Below are positions 36,561 through 49,032 of a stretch of 64,000 nucleotides of DNA, one piece after another (within the stretch, counting starts at the first letter, position 1; every line of letters begins with the position of its first letter). Position numbers and translations under genes: made by a program. Under the pieces are notes generated by a model that was not told the origin of the DNA, ran no database searches, and was given only the letters and a program-made list of their open reading frames with translations. Source of the stretch: Hysterangium stoloniferum (taxonomy: Eukaryota; Basidiomycota; Agaricomycetes; Hysterangiales; Hysterangiaceae); the NCBI GenBank assembly GCA_015178975.1, contig WHVD01000034.1, positions 496,001 to 560,000 on the forward strand. Reading direction: 5' to 3'.

Positions 36561-39237
36561 TGGCCCCTCATACAACTGCGTCACACCTCGCGCTACAATT
36601 CCTGCTCTTGATCCTGAGTCTCTAAACCGTCTCCCTCCCAGCCAACCTACACCTCAATCGCACGCGAAATTCCCACCCTCGCAATGCTCTCAAATCTGGT
36701 ACCGGACCCAGCAGGCTCATTCTAGATTACCCCGTCAGAGGGAGTATAGATGAGGGTTTGGCAGGCATATAAACGGAACGATAGAATTCTAGCCACCTGT
36801 CCTTGATAATATCAGGTAATAGCCTTCCGAATCAAAGTTATATTTGAATATTTCAAATTTATTTTTTAAATGAATATTGATTAAAATATCATAACTACAA
36901 GGAGAGCAATTAAAGTGGTGAGAGACCTATATTCGCGCTCACCGTCTTTATAGTACGCCGCGAGCATTTGAAACCGGGCGATGTTCTCTGAGGACTCCAA
37001 TGGAGCCGCTCCGAGGCTCCAACCCACGTTTTCGTTTTACTGATGAAGCCTGCTATAAAGAGACAACATATTTGGCAGGACTAATTTGATTGCATCGAGA
37101 AGAAGCGTCAGTTAATAGACGTCATTGTTGGGCAATAATAAAAATAAATTTTTAAGAGGCAACATAAAATGAGGACTTCTTATATGTTCGTGAAGACTGA
37201 ACATCTAGAAGATGACCAGACTTCTAGATAAGGATCTTTTAGACTAGATCACAGGGTCAGCCAAGAAGACTGTCAACGAATAATTGACCCGATAATCGCA
37301 TCATTCTTTCAGCAATTACTAGTACATCGATTAGGTCGAATATAAATCATCTAGCCTTAACAGTATGTCCTAGACATAACATTGATCAACTTAAGAGAAA
37401 AAGACCCAGACAGGCATGGCTCCAGATCGGATTAAGCGGACGCAATCCGTTAATCATTCAGAGTTCTCAGATTGGAAAGGAGTAACATGAGGAATTGCGC
37501 CAGTATAGGGGCGTTCTATCTGACGCCTGACGCTGCTAGGGGCCCGTGAAACTGCATTGGTAGAACTGCCTTCATTCTGAAGACTAACCGCGCAAGGCGA
37601 TGACATCATAGAGATTACAATCCGTGGCTATCGAATCAAGGAGAAGCCTGGCCTGAAACGTCGTTGGATATGACTTCTTCAAAGTGCTTTCTATTTTGTA
37701 CTTCTGTGGATATAACACAAGCACCCGTGCGACTACATCTCTGTAGATGTCGATAAAATTTACCGAAGTTCTTGCTATGATTTGATAAAGCGATAGCAAT
37801 AAGCCACAGAGTCGGAGACCATAAAAATTCGTTGCTCGTTGGGCAGTCGTTGATCCTATGGCGACTAACCGGATGCAGTGGCATTTTATGAGAAATACCA
37901 AAGGGGCAAAAGGCCCTTCAAGAAGATGAAAATAATTTGAATGGGTTGCTGACCTCGGTCATGTGCGTACTCGACACTGAGACCCAGAATATTCATACAA
38001 ATTGAGCTCCAGTCTTCAGTCGTTGAGTACTGGATATGCAGTATATCCTGGACAGATAATTGAGGAGAAGAGCTCAGAACAAGGGGGGATACTTTCAGGC
38101 CGAGATACAGATACGCTGGGAAGAAATAAGGGCGTAAAGAGTGTGGGATATCCTTGCTCGAGCGCTTAGATAGGGGGAGGACAACCAGCCACCGCAACGG
38201 CTTCCATTAGCGGACAAGCCGATTATGTTAATAAGTATACTTTGACCTTATCACCGGAAAAAAATACAGCTTCTGTCACGTGATGGTAATTGGTCAATAT
38301 TTACCATCGACATTGGGTTGCCTTTGAAAATTTCTGTCTGATTCTTCGGGAAAATGCTGGGAAAGAAGACTCACTGCGGCGTTGGAAACTCCCAACAACA
38401 AAGATTTTCCATCAACACAGAGCATAGCCTGCAATCACCGTAGTACATCAATAATCCAAGCTCTTTGGACACGAGGACCGAGCAAATACCATCATCATTA
38501 TTCTTGCGCCCTAGACATTAAAGGCAATAAAGCGTGTTTTCGGCCAAGGATTTTGTCTGTACGCTTTAGCTTTGGATTCTAGAGATGTTCGCGTGCACCC
38601 CTGATATCGTCACAATTGGCACGGGGACGGAATGCTTGCACAATTAAATCACTTCGTGGACTCAGGATTATTTCCGCGGATCTACTCTCTAGGAATCTCA
38701 TCTCAATGAGGCCAGGACAGCTGATTTGATGCAGCCTCACAGCCATGCCTGTGCATAAAAAAAATTGGGTAATCTCGAACCACATGACAACACAATTTAA
38801 TACTCCACGTAAGAGAGGACGTAAGTTAGTTATTTATCAGTGATGCAATTCAACGGGCTCACATTTGTATTTAGCAGCTACGGTAGCATGAAGTTTCGGA
38901 AAAGACGGGCCTCATGACTTGTTTATTTTTCTAACGAGATGGAATTCCAAGTAACTCGGCTTTGTCATTTGGATTGAAGTCCCTATTTTAACCAGTTTTA
39001 CTGCCTACAGCCGCTATGTAACTCCGAGTTATTAGGAACGGTGTTCTCGACATGAGGTGAAGAGAAAGAGCACCTTGCAAATTCTCACGCTCTCGCAAGC
39101 TTTATTCGCTCCATTTATTATCAAGATCAAATATACTGCAAACATCATCCGGGATTCGCTGGTACAACAGCAAAACTACCCCCTCAAAGACTGTTTAAGC
39201 AAAGCGGTAACCCCGTTTCAACGTTGATCCATATGGT
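36561..39237. other. Normal-CpG region without a gene I can support
   Basis: Minus-strand frames at 37,584-37,901 (105 codons) and 37,886-38,197 (103 codons) are open but show no motif, and I could not connect them by splicing. A decayed host gene is possible. I see nothing in the rest. Confidence 0.4.
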
Positions 39238-40110
39238 CTAAAGCCACGATTTACCGTATACGGTCACCTGCTCGCCATATTTAACATATTTATGATTACC
39301 GTCCTCAATATTAAGGTTTTCAAATGCGGTACTTGTCCCCAAAACCTCATTGCCGTAGCGTGTATTGACGTGCCCTTTCCAAAGATTTAATGACGATTTA
39401 GCTCTGGTTGCACCTTTTCATAATCTTCGGTCGCGCGTCTCCGAATGGTCTTCTTCAATGTTCACCTCGAACTCAATCACGGAATCACGGGTTTTTCTTC
39501 GTTTTCGGCCGACATCGCCGCTTGATGGCAGAGCTACGGACTCTTGGCCTTTCCACGGATATTATTTCGAGACCCTTTGCTCTTCAAGTTTCTCCTTGCG
39601 AAACGAGCGTCATCTGTCACAAAGTAGAAATATCGGCGTCGTCCGGACTCGCTTGAAGGCGGGGAATCTGGAGGCAATACCTTTTAGGTCGCTTAAGATT
39701 ATCCTTTCATGACTCTGGCGAAATCTTCATTGGTTCGGACCAGTAAGTGGGGCGGTATCCACTGTAGCTGTAGAAATCCTGGATATCAGGAGGATTGAAT
39801 TGTTGAGATAGATGTCCTCCGAGATGGGATCATCATCATCTACGATGGGGCAGGTGCCAGCGGCACACGTGGGTGCGTACCATTTGGTAATGTCTCACGC
39901 GCAAATAACTATCTCTCATCCTTATGTGTCCCTCACCCTTCCGTTTTAAACAGATATCTGTCCACAACCCATCGCGCAGTCTGACTTCGCGAAGCAGCAC
40001 CGATTCAATGAAGGTTCGTAGTATTATCCGGATGTCAAAAGTTCCTTGCGGGAGCGGCCATTTTTGTCGAGTTCGTATGCTATTTGCAGGCCTAATGCCT
40101 TAATTCGCTT
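39238..40110 (-). CDS. Possible multi-exon gene of unknown function
   Basis: Several splice-compatible minus-strand pieces look protein-like: GTFDIRIILRTFIESVLLRE and LRDGLWTDICLKRKG before a GTGAGG donor (40,064 to about 39,945), QFNPPDIQDFYSYSGYRPTY (about 39,750-39,815), and a last stretch with NTRYGNEVLGTSTAFENL and YVKYGEQVTVYGKSWL before TAG at 39,238-39,240. I cannot give a complete exon chain or a start. No family is recognised, and a decayed copy is possible. The stretch ends only about 150 bp from the stop of the nucleotidyltransferase-like gene on the same strand. Confidence 0.3.
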
Positions 40111-40264
40111 CCTTTCTACACACGACTGTCATGAAATAACCTGGAGGGAATGTGCCCCTCATATCTCCGAGACAGATATCACTGGCGGTTAACTACGTTT
40201 CCAGGTATGTTCTTTTTTGGGATGTCAAGCATATCTATCGTCCACGACCTCATTGTCGTTTCTC

Positions 40265-41028
40265 CTATTGTCCATACCTTCGTTTGACAGCCGCCCACGC
40301 AGGAGCAGCCGCTGGATTTCGCGCAACAAATCGATCCATGTCATCCTCTTGGATCCTATTAATATCCACCTGCGTCCAAAAGCGCGTCAGAACAAATATG
40401 ACATGCTCGGCATCCTCCTGGGACCTGCGGCTAGACGTTCGGACATGTGTAAACGCGTCAATTGACACCGAAGAGAATGATCGTTGGGGAGTGAGAGATC
40501 TCACCTTATCCATGCTTTCAGCTTGGCGCGCAAGAACTCTGTTATGTTGAGAAAGGGTACGCTCTGCAACAATATGACTCGTAGCGCGTCGAGGCGGCGC
40601 GGACCTTCTTCCCCGGCTGGTAATACCTCGAACTGGATGGCAGGAATTGGCTGGTGGTACGTAACATATAATCTGTCCCTGATGGTAAGCTCCATACACC
40701 AAGTGCACGACGAATTCTAACCTGTTACTCCATCCGACAAGTGTTGCTGTCAAGACCTCGTTCCCTGCGAGTGCTTGTCTCACTCGTCGGAAAGGATGCG
40801 TTGAGCCGGCTCCTTCGACGATGCAGAAGAGTTCCTGGATAGACTATGATTGAGGACCATCCACCATAAAATAATAATCGATCTACCCACCTCTGCGGGC
40901 CTTGGGGAACCTAGCATAACGGTGAAGAGACCGCCATGAAATGCGTGCCCGATGTTATGCGCGTGCAGAACCGCGGACATAGTTGCAGCAGCTTGGAAGA
41001 GACGGGAGCTGGTGGAGGAGGTGCTCAT
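40265..41028 (-). CDS. Nucleotidyltransferase-fold protein, catalytic motif degenerate (4 exons)
   Basis: ATG at 41028 gives MSTSSTSSRLFQAAATMSAV. The layout resembles the small nucleotidyltransferase-superfamily proteins common in agaricomycetes, often labelled AbiEii-like: a helix, then HAFHGGLFTVMLGSPRP, then IQFEVLPAGEEGPRR, VPFLNITEFLRAKLKAW and a C-terminal helical region ending VKRRYGQ. Exons are 41,028-40,891, 40,834-40,722, about 40,681-40,500 and about 40,420-40,265 (TAG), roughly 200 residues. Family members normally carry GG..LLGS.R.T.D.D, whose acidic pair binds the metal. Here GS-PRP is followed by AEELFCIVE and the D.D pair is absent, so it may be a pseudoenzyme. The intron at 40,721-40,682 is inferred from frame continuity. 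Function is unknown. Confidence 0.6.
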
Positions 41029-42665
41029 GAGTGAAGCAACACCAACATGATCTAGGCAGAGAGCAAAGAAGAAAGCAGTGAAGAACAAGCAACTTTTCAA
41101 AGAGCACGGTTAGAGACGCGTGGGGTAACTGGAGAACCGGGACCAGTTTTGCACACACGGGCCTTGCCGATTGTGTTACCCAAAGGTTCTCTTATGCAGG
41201 TTGATCTGACTTGTTTTCCTGCATGTGACCTTCTTCTAAGAACGTCAGCTGATACGTGTGATATGTGCCGAATGCATGGATTATTAGACGTTGCCAGAAG
41301 ACGACCCCGTTGGCGAGGGGAAACTTCTCTCAGCTCATCCTTAAGTGGAGCCCGACGGCTCCTTCTAATTCCTCACAAAAAAAACTGTACGCCTTCATTG
41401 TGGGGCAAGTGAGCCGTTCCCTACAAGTATTAATGCCGAGTGCCTTATACATTGATCTAGATATCGGGGTGATATCGTATGCATAGGTCGACTTTGCACC
41501 GGTAAGCGCTGGCCGGGGCGAGTGACCAAAAATATTGCTAAAAGGGTAGTTAGCTTTCAAGGGCTGATGTAATCTTTTGTTCTGTTTCCATTGAACCCTT
41601 GTCGTAGTGGTCATTGGTCAAGGCACCTGTTCATTTTGCCCTGGACAGCCTAACCTCTCCATTTACACCCTGAATTTTTGCCTCTACATTCGTGGCCAAG
41701 CTAACCTGCGAATATGATTAGCCTGCATAACCTTGTATAGGTAATGTTCTCAGAGCTGAACACACTGCACTACATTTATAGTGATAACGTATACTTTTTT
41801 ATCCGCGTTTCTAGCACTGGTATTTTCTACACGTTTAAAACATCATCACCGAGATATCAGTCTGACTGACCAGTTTTCAGACGTGCTGTATCACTAAAGG
41901 CAAGTCTGCTCACACCTTCCCCTGGCCAATTTAGGCCTACTTGGGCCACCCCTAATTGACGTGGTACGCGAATCGGGGTCGACATAGATCTCCGTCTTAT
42001 GCACCACAGTTTTCCGATCCCACCGTCGCTAAATGGGTCGACTGTTGACTTTTTACGGTTCGAAGCACGTTTGGCTTGAGTTCGGTGCACGGGAACTCAG
42101 GTCAAATGGCTAGATTATATACCTAACTACCAGTAATACCATAACCGGTTACCCGTCCATCACGTGCGACATTGTTCGTAATATTCTCCAACTTCAACAT
42201 TCTGTAGTGCTTTCTCGACGAGGTTTATATTTCCTGACACTATGCTAGGATGCCCTCTTCATACGTCAATACTGAGACAAACCAATGGACGTTTAAACTG
42301 GTTATATAGTTCTTACATACCCGATCATAGTTTCCCCAATCTATGAACAGAATTCAGTCCTAATCGTGATATGATTCCCCGACACATGCATATGAGATTA
42401 AGTACTATATCGTATATTGAATGTCCAGTGGTTAGATTACTTGAAGTCTAATTATTTTCTGGTTCTGGTTTCTTTACTGAAATAAATTTAGTTTTAACTA
42501 TTCGTCATGTGTGGTTGTAGCTTGTGATCATACTACGTCCGCTTCCGCTGAAGCGGGATTTATTACATAAACAATTCCGATTATCTAATCCCAGGTCACA
42601 ATTTGTTTTTTTGTCTTGACCACAACTGTGACGTCGTCCAACAGAGCGTTTTTTTCTTGCGTGGA
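41029..42665. other. Intergenic region, no supported gene
   Basis: It should contain the divergent promoters of the nucleotidyltransferase-like gene and MRS2. Open frames at 41,149-41,614 and 41,857-42,090 have no motif. Confidence 0.45.
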
Positions 42666-44621
42666 ATGCTCGGAGCCTTACTATGGCATAATATCACTTG
42701 CCGTGCTTCCAGTGGCATTAATCAAAACTTATCAAGTAATATATCTCGAAATTTCATAGTCCCCTATGTCCAAAATACCAAATGGAAGAGGGCGTATTCC
42801 CTGCATATTAACAGAACTAAGCTCTCGGGTGTCCACATTTCGAAGCATCACCCGGTATCTATGCGGCACTTGTCTTGGCCATCCCCATTTAACCCAAAGA
42901 GCAAAAGCACCATGAATACCGTGTTAGAGGGCGAAGAGGCTGTCCGGACAGCCATCCTGGAAAGAGTTCTGAAAGGCGGTCGCCAGCCACCGGCGGAATT
43001 GATGTTGCGATGTGAGTTTCATGAGCGCCGTCTTTATCCGCCAATCAATTATCTTTTTAATGCTAGGTACCATTTTGGACTCGGAGGGTACAGGGTTATA
43101 TCTCGGATGCCACTGTAGTTGCTAACGGGTTCTTGAGGGCTTGCATTTAGGTATCGTTAGAACTATATCTGGACAATTTAAGAAATCAGATCTAAGCGTT
43201 GAACATCGTTTGAATGTGCGTCTGCATTTACTCATGAACTCCCCTTTTCATGGTCAATTTTTTAACTCTGAGTCTGGACCTTTTACAGCCTCGTGACTTG
43301 CGGAAGATTGACTCACGCATACCAAATCTTGTACCCACCATCTTGGTACGGAGGGAAGCGATACTAGTGAGTTTACAATTTGCGCTGTAGTGACTGTCTT
43401 TAATTTAGGTGTCTAGGTTAACGTTCTGCATATTCGTGCATTAGTGAAGGCAGATGCCGTTATTCTATTCGATACATACGGTTCCTCCGATTCCCGGCTA
43501 CATTCTATTTTCTTATACCATTTAGAGGTACATTGTCGTCACGCTGTTCGGGAATCCGCTTACCTCGGTCCAAGCACAGCATAATCTCAAAACCAAAAGT
43601 GGCCTTCCCTATGAATTCCGGGCCCTTGAGTCCATTTTTGTCTCCGTTCTCAGTGCGTTAGAAGCTGAGATGGTCTTCCTCCGGAATCTCATTGGTGGCG
43701 TGCTCGCCGAACTCGAGGATGACATCGACCGGGACAAGTTCAAAAGGCTGTTGCACTATTCGCGGCGCCTTAGCGCATTTCAGAACAGGGCCAAACTTGT
43801 CCGTGTCGATTGTAACATCATGGTCTGCGTGGCTAATATAGCCTTATAGGTTGAAGAGGCGCTTGAGGAGGTACTAGAGCAAGGTTGGTGGTGTCTTGAT
43901 ATGGATCACGGTTTCATTTAACTCGATATATCGTCAGATGAGGATTTAGCAGCCATGTACCTCAGCGACAAAAAGGCAGGTAAGCCCCGAGCGCTCAATG
44001 ACCATGAGGACCTGGAGGTATTGCTGGAATCATTCTCGAAGCAAGTAGAGGAGATTGTCAACGAAGCAGAGACCATCTCGGTATGTGTATTACCTCTTTC
44101 GTCTTCTTGCCATATCAATGATGAGTCATCACTTTCTTTTTTTAGAGCAATGTTCAATCAACACAGGAAATCGTCGAACTCATTTTGGACGCCAACCGAA
44201 ATTCTTTATTGGCACTTGATCTGAAAGTGTCCATAGGCACTATGGGCATCGGCGTTGGCGCCCTTGTGGCAGGATTGTTCGGAATGAATGTATATCAGAC
44301 GCTAGCTATCCTTTCCATACTCAACTCACCAACATTAATTTATCCAGCTCCAATCACACCTCGAGGAGAATCCGTATGCCTTCGGAATAATGTCTTTGGT
44401 GGCTGCGTTAGTTAGTGCCATAGTAACTATCGGTGGCTTACGAAGGTCCGTGTTCACATCATGACTTTGTTGATGTCAAGATTAATGTAGTTCACTTCAT
44501 TAGATTGGCAAAAATACGCAAAATTGGACTTTCAGCGGGATCTAATGCCCGACGCAAACATCGGCCATGGATTTCATTTCCATTAAGGCGGCGAGGCGGA
44601 GATGAGCGAGAATATCACTAA
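42666..44621 (+). CDS. MRS2: Mitochondrial inner-membrane Mg2+ channel, Mrs2 (CorA superfamily)
   Basis: Mrs2 carries Mg2+ into the mitochondrial matrix as a pentamer. ATG at 42,666 gives MLGALLWHNITCRASSG, a basic, acid-free leader suiting mitochondrial import. Exons then read RDLRKIDSRIPNLVPTILVR, ADAVILFDTYGS, LPYEFRALESIFVSVLSALE, a long coiled coil (LEDDIDRDKFKRLLHYSRRL; EDLEVLLESFSKQVEEIVNE), and LILDANRNSLLALDLKVSI before the first transmembrane helix (GIGVGALVAGLFGMN). The diagnostic GMN motif sits at the exon end at about 44,289. After a 64-nt intron come LQSHLEENPYAFGIM and the second helix SLVAALVSAIVTIGGL. The C-terminus is basic (SNARRKHRPW), with TAA at 44,619-44,621. Confidence 0.93.
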
Positions 44622-45107
44622 CACTGACCTTATAGATAAGCTGCATCGGATGCTCAGACTTTAGTGCCGATAGGGATCGGTCGAATTGATATTATATCTA
44701 TCACTCTACTTCGTGTAACCACCACTCGTAGAATACCTTACCTCATCGCAATGTACCTTAGAGCATGCATCATTATGTCACAAATATCCATTGAAACTTG
44801 GCAGTGTGTGGAAAAAGATACATTTTCTTCCAAATTCGAAAAGTTCGACCATTCGATCCGCGAAAGAAGAGGATTGAAAGTGTCTGTGCTTAATGTGGTT
44901 GGCGAAACTGGGGGAAGACTAACACTAAGATGGATGAGACTCCAAGCGAATTGTGCTGAATAAGATAATCCTTGAGGGTGACACGTTTAAGATCGTGACA
45001 ACATTATGGTAGTACGCTAACAATGTTTAATCAATAAAGACTCGATATTTTAATAAGCAAGATAGGGACGCACTCAGTGATACATTCGTTTACAAGAATT
45101 AATAAGT
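44622..45107. other. Intergenic region between convergent genes
   Basis: A 99-codon frame at 44,664-44,963 has no recognisable feature. 3' UTR and terminator sequence of MRS2 and of the minus-strand gene are expected here. Confidence 0.4.
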
Positions 45108-46556
45108 TCAATCACGGGGTGGAGGTGGCAGGTCTGGGATGAGATAATGGATAGGCTGGTTCTCAAAGTTGCCGCTTGACTTGCTCTTTAATCCCTGAAA
45201 CAGTGTTTCGTTATGCTGCGAGACCGTTGACGAATGTTGATGGTGAGACTGAGATGCCGGCGCAGGTATGGACGTCGTTGTCGCCGAGGTAAGCTGCGAT
45301 ACCGTCGAACGTGCTGAATGAGACCGGGCTATGCTTAGCTCGTTCAATTCTTCCGGTGTAGGATCATAAGCGGGCACAGGCTTCCTCGGTGTCCGCGATG
45401 CCCTTCGTGGAATCTGCGCACCACTCGACGTCGACATAACAGATCCAATTGCCGTATCCAATGAACTCCGATGCGATCGATTCGAGCTCGACAAATGCGC
45501 AAGCTCCACGGATGTGGGTGAGCCAGGGTTGAGCCCAGGCTCCACGCTCTCCCGCGGTACGACTGCGGGAGCGGTTTTCTCACCATCAAGCGATGAAACC
45601 GATCGCATACTCCCGAGTTGTCCAGCTTCGAAGCTCGAGACCTGTGTTGCACGCGCGTTGAGACCAACGCGTGACGAATGCGGCTTATAATCAAGCGAGG
45701 TATCAGGCTGGATATCGACCGAATCGAGTCCGCCCCATCCCCCACGGCGCTTGCGTGCACGCCCGGCCTGCTTTTTCTTGCGTAGGGTATATATGAAGAG
45801 TACGGCCATGGCAAGACATGCGATAAGCACAAGGCCGCCGACCACGCCGCCTGCGATGGCGGCTGTCCTGGTGGTATTGTGGGTGTTCAGAGTGCCGCCC
45901 AATGAGGCTCCTGTCGATGTCACACAGGATGTGTTGGTTCCAGCCTGAACAAAGAATAGTGGAGATTCTTCGGAAGTGCCGTTGGTTTGTGTTTGGATGC
46001 CTTGAATGACATAAGACCCTGAGGGGACGGTGACTGCGGACCATGTGTAGCCTGTTTTAGCCAATGGGACGTTGATGACAATTGTTTGGTTTACGATGTT
46101 TTGAGTGACATCGTTGTTTTGGATGTAAAGAGACATTACATCGACCGCCGATAAATTCTGGGGGGTTGCATTCTCCAAACTCCATGTAATTGTGAAGGGT
46201 TCACAAGTCGTCGCGTTATTGAGGGTATCGAAAGACCATATAAGGGGGAAAGACGGCGAGCCTGGTGGAGGTGTTTGCACAGGCTGCATTGAGCTTATCG
46301 TCAGTGATCCACTCGAGGAACCCGTCTGTGTAGGATTAGGAATAGGAAAAGTAACAGTTGGGTCTCCCGTCCCCGTTGACCCGGCTGAATCTGACGATGG
46401 GGGGAAGGGACTAAATCCTGGTAGCGATCCCAACAACGGTGTAGTCGTGCTTGGTTGAACTGGGCCGGGTCCAAACGACAACGACGGTGTGATCGAGCTT
46501 TGTTGAACTGGGCCGGGTCCAAAGGAAGGATCTTCGCGTGGCCAATTATCTAACAT
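45108..46556 (-). CDS. Single-pass membrane protein with Ser/Thr/Pro-rich ectodomain
   Basis: One open exon of 482 codons starts at ATG 46,556 and ends at 45,108. Residues about 1-90 are Pro/Ser/Gly-rich with a repeated SFGPGPVQ unit. Residues about 105-215 look like a small beta-rich domain (FDTLNNATTCEPFTITWSLE, SGSYVIQGIQTQTNGTSEES) with several N-x-S/T sites. One transmembrane helix follows (AAIAGGVVGGLVLIACLAMA) with a basic stop-transfer RKKKQAGRARKRR, then a disordered cytosolic tail. This layout recurs in many basidiomycete cell-surface proteins, some sensor-like. No signal peptide is visible at this start, so an upstream exon is probably missing. Function is unknown. Confidence 0.75.
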   Translation of the reverse strand: MLDNWPREDPSFGPGPVQQSSITPSLSFGPGPVQPSTTTPLLGSLPGFSPFPPSSDSAGSTGTGDPTVTFPIPNPTQTGSSSGSLTISSMQPVQTPPPGSPSFPLIWSFDTLNNATTCEPFTITWSLENATPQNLSAVDVMSLYIQNNDVTQNIVNQTIVINVPLAKTGYTWSAVTVPSGSYVIQGIQTQTNGTSEESPLFFVQAGTNTSCVTSTGASLGGTLNTHNTTRTAAIAGGVVGGLVLIACLAMAVLFIYTLRKKKQAGRARKRRGGWGGLDSVDIQPDTSLDYKPHSSRVGLNARATQVSSFEAGQLGSMRSVSSLDGEKTAPAVVPRESVEPGLNPGSPTSVELAHLSSSNRSHRSSLDTAIGSVMSTSSGAQIPRRASRTPRKPVPAYDPTPEELNELSIARSHSARSTVSQLTSATTTSIPAPASQSHHQHSSTVSQHNETLFQGLKSKSSGNFENQPIHYLIPDLPPPPRD

Positions 46557-47640
46557 CTTGAAAGGTTAAATACCTAACCACTGTGGCGGTGGTAGTAAGA
46601 GGCAAAGGCGAGCAAGTTCACGGTCGTCGTCAACACCCGCGGCTGATTAACTTCTTCGCCCTGCATAGTTGGGCCCATGGGTATCCAAGATGTAGTAATT
46701 TCGCACTGCTACCGGCGCTAATATTTGCCACGGGGCCTAGCGGCGGCAGTGGAGTATCATTCTCAGCCAACTGACTGATGTATAAATCTAGATAGGCACG
46801 GTTCTCAGGAACGAAAACTTCAATTATTTTAGGTACGATGGGCTTATTATGTCATACAATAAACTAAAAAGTTGAAATTTTATTTGCTTATTTTGAAACC
46901 ACTGTTATTTGCTAGCTCTCTGATTCAAGTGTCTCCGTGTTCCCCATTCGCGATCACAACTTTGGATGGAGTCTCCGGAGGTGAGCCCTCTGCGCGACAT
47001 TTCAGGAATCTCACCAGTCCAACACCACAACCGTCTACTCCACATGGTTTCCTTATGACGCTGTCACACGATTGCCACCCCTTTATTGATAGAGATATTA
47101 ATAATTATGGGTTCTGATCTAATTATGGTTTGTTTCCACCTTTACAAGTTACAAGTCAACAATAACATCTCAGAAAGATAGTATCTCACCACCATCGTGG
47201 ATGCAGTTAGCTGATCGATTGCATCCTGGCTCTGCTGAATCTTATTTGAGTGAGCTTGAATTCGTCTCCGACTGAGTTTGTCAAAGATATCGCTCTATTC
47301 TATAAAGTGACAACAGATATACAAATTTTATCGGCATGCCCTGATTTTCCTTGTTCATGGAATGACGTGAATATCAAACACTGTGCCAGTAATCAAATGC
47401 CTGTCAGATCTCGGACTGTATTCACTCCTATTGCTTCTAGCCTCTCTGCTATGTGCAGTGTTGTGTGGGAGATCCTTATATTTGGCGGGGAACCGGTATG
47501 AGTGGTAACTTCTGAGGTTTGTGAGCGAGGCTGGACCACTTTTCTTCAAGACAAAGAGCTACGAATTTAATCTTATCAGTGATAAAGCTGAGTAAAGTGA
47601 CCAGAGTGTGAACGAAACATCAGAAGCCGGTGGACCCCAC
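46557..47640. other. Intergenic region bordering the second transposon block
   Basis: A frame at 46,872 resembles a signal peptide (FYLLILKPLLFASSL) but lacks an ATG. Nothing else is supported. Sequence changes to CpG-poor repeats after about 47,640. Confidence 0.4.
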
Positions 47641-49032
47641 ACATGGACTTACAGTGGGGAATCCAACTGAATATAAGTACACATAACCAAACAGAGTGGA
47701 ACACAAAGAGAAAAGGGACAAGGGGCGTCCGTTAGGGCTAGACTAGATATGTGGGCATCTAGATATAGAACGAGGCACACCCAAGGTTTTTCTTCTGAAG
47801 CTTTACTGAGTGACATTAAAGTGATGGCTGGAACATCATCCTAGCTGGGCATCGGACATGGCTATTCACAGCAGTCTGGACAGAGGATTGACATTGCAAT
47901 GGACTCTCCCTGCTTAATATAATATTTCTAGACCTGAGTATGCAACCAGACAACAATTAGTATCTCTGTAAAACCATGTCCATTGTAGAGCTGCATGATC
48001 ATTGTTGAGAAGAACTCATCCACCTTCCGAAAAGGGTTGCTCTTTAGCAGCTAGAGTTTCATATCCTGTGGCAGAGTAACTTCATTTAGGACCTTTGAGA
48101 GTACCATAGCAGATATGTCATCAGAGACTGGATCCCATGTATTTACAAACAGTGGGTTGAACTGGTGTCTAAAAGAGCCCAAAAAGTGGGATATCCAAGA
48201 ACATCTACTGTAAGATTTACAAATAACAAGTCAGGGGCCAAAGGAGTGGATGCATTGTGATGAATAGACTTGTGTGCATTGAAAGAGTCAATGCAAGCCT
48301 CAGCCTGGGCAGAGTCCAAAGTTGCTTACTCTTTGTTCAACATGGAAGCCACAGGGAATTGCACCCTAGAGGAGTCGGCCATGTTGGGAGTAAGCAGGGC
48401 AATGTTGATCTGTAGTTAATGTAAAGTGAATTGACAAAGTATATCTGCAAATGAAAGTGATGGGTGGAGAATGGATCACGAGCTTAAAATCTAAATATAC
48501 TGTTAAGACACTGGAACCTTACTCCTACATATTGCTGAGGAGTGAAGGGTAGCTAATAGCAAGTAGGGTGTGCTATGCCCTCACAAACCATTTAGTTGTC
48601 CTTTGTTTCAAGCAAGTAGGGACAGTGTTAAGTTCTGTGTTGGAAGGTGTGGTGAGAACTATGATGGGAACTCAGAGGTCTGCCACCAAAACTGTGGTGA
48701 GAGCTGGGAGGACCACTGCTGTGAGAGCTAGATAGGCCACCACTGGGATGGCTATTATGATGTGAACTGTTGTGGATCATGTGGACTGAATGCGGGAGGT
48801 GGTGAGAAGTGCTGGAAAACACTTCCACCAGGACTTGGGGGAACCAGGAGAAGCCTAGGTGGGCTCACTGGGGTCTGAGTGTTGGAGACATAGTCTGGGA
48901 GGGATGTCAGTGGGGATCTGACATATTGTCAATCAGTAGTATAGAGAGTAATCCTTCTGATGGCTTCTTGTTGTGCATCAGAAGGGTCCATTGTTAGAAG
49001 GTAACAGTTTATGAGCTTGAGTTGAAAAATAC
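47640..49032 (-). mobile_element. Gypsy internal fragment: gag start and protease (decayed)
   Basis: Just inside the LTR at 49,033-49,766 the minus strand reads GTATTTTTCA, then ATG with MDPSDAQQEAIRRITL (about 48,990). A low-complexity Ser/His/Pro gag-like stretch follows (48,828-48,628). About 700 bp on, LLFVNLTVDVLGYPTFWALL runs into DTSSTHCL, a decayed retropepsin (about 48,130-48,245). Frame breaks and stops are frequent. Confidence 0.6.

Noticed and set aside
46872-47117. Small secreted protein with a signal-peptide-like start
   Set aside because: The frame begins with TTG, not ATG, and lies in AT-rich intergenic sequence; no downstream domain or cysteine pattern supports it.
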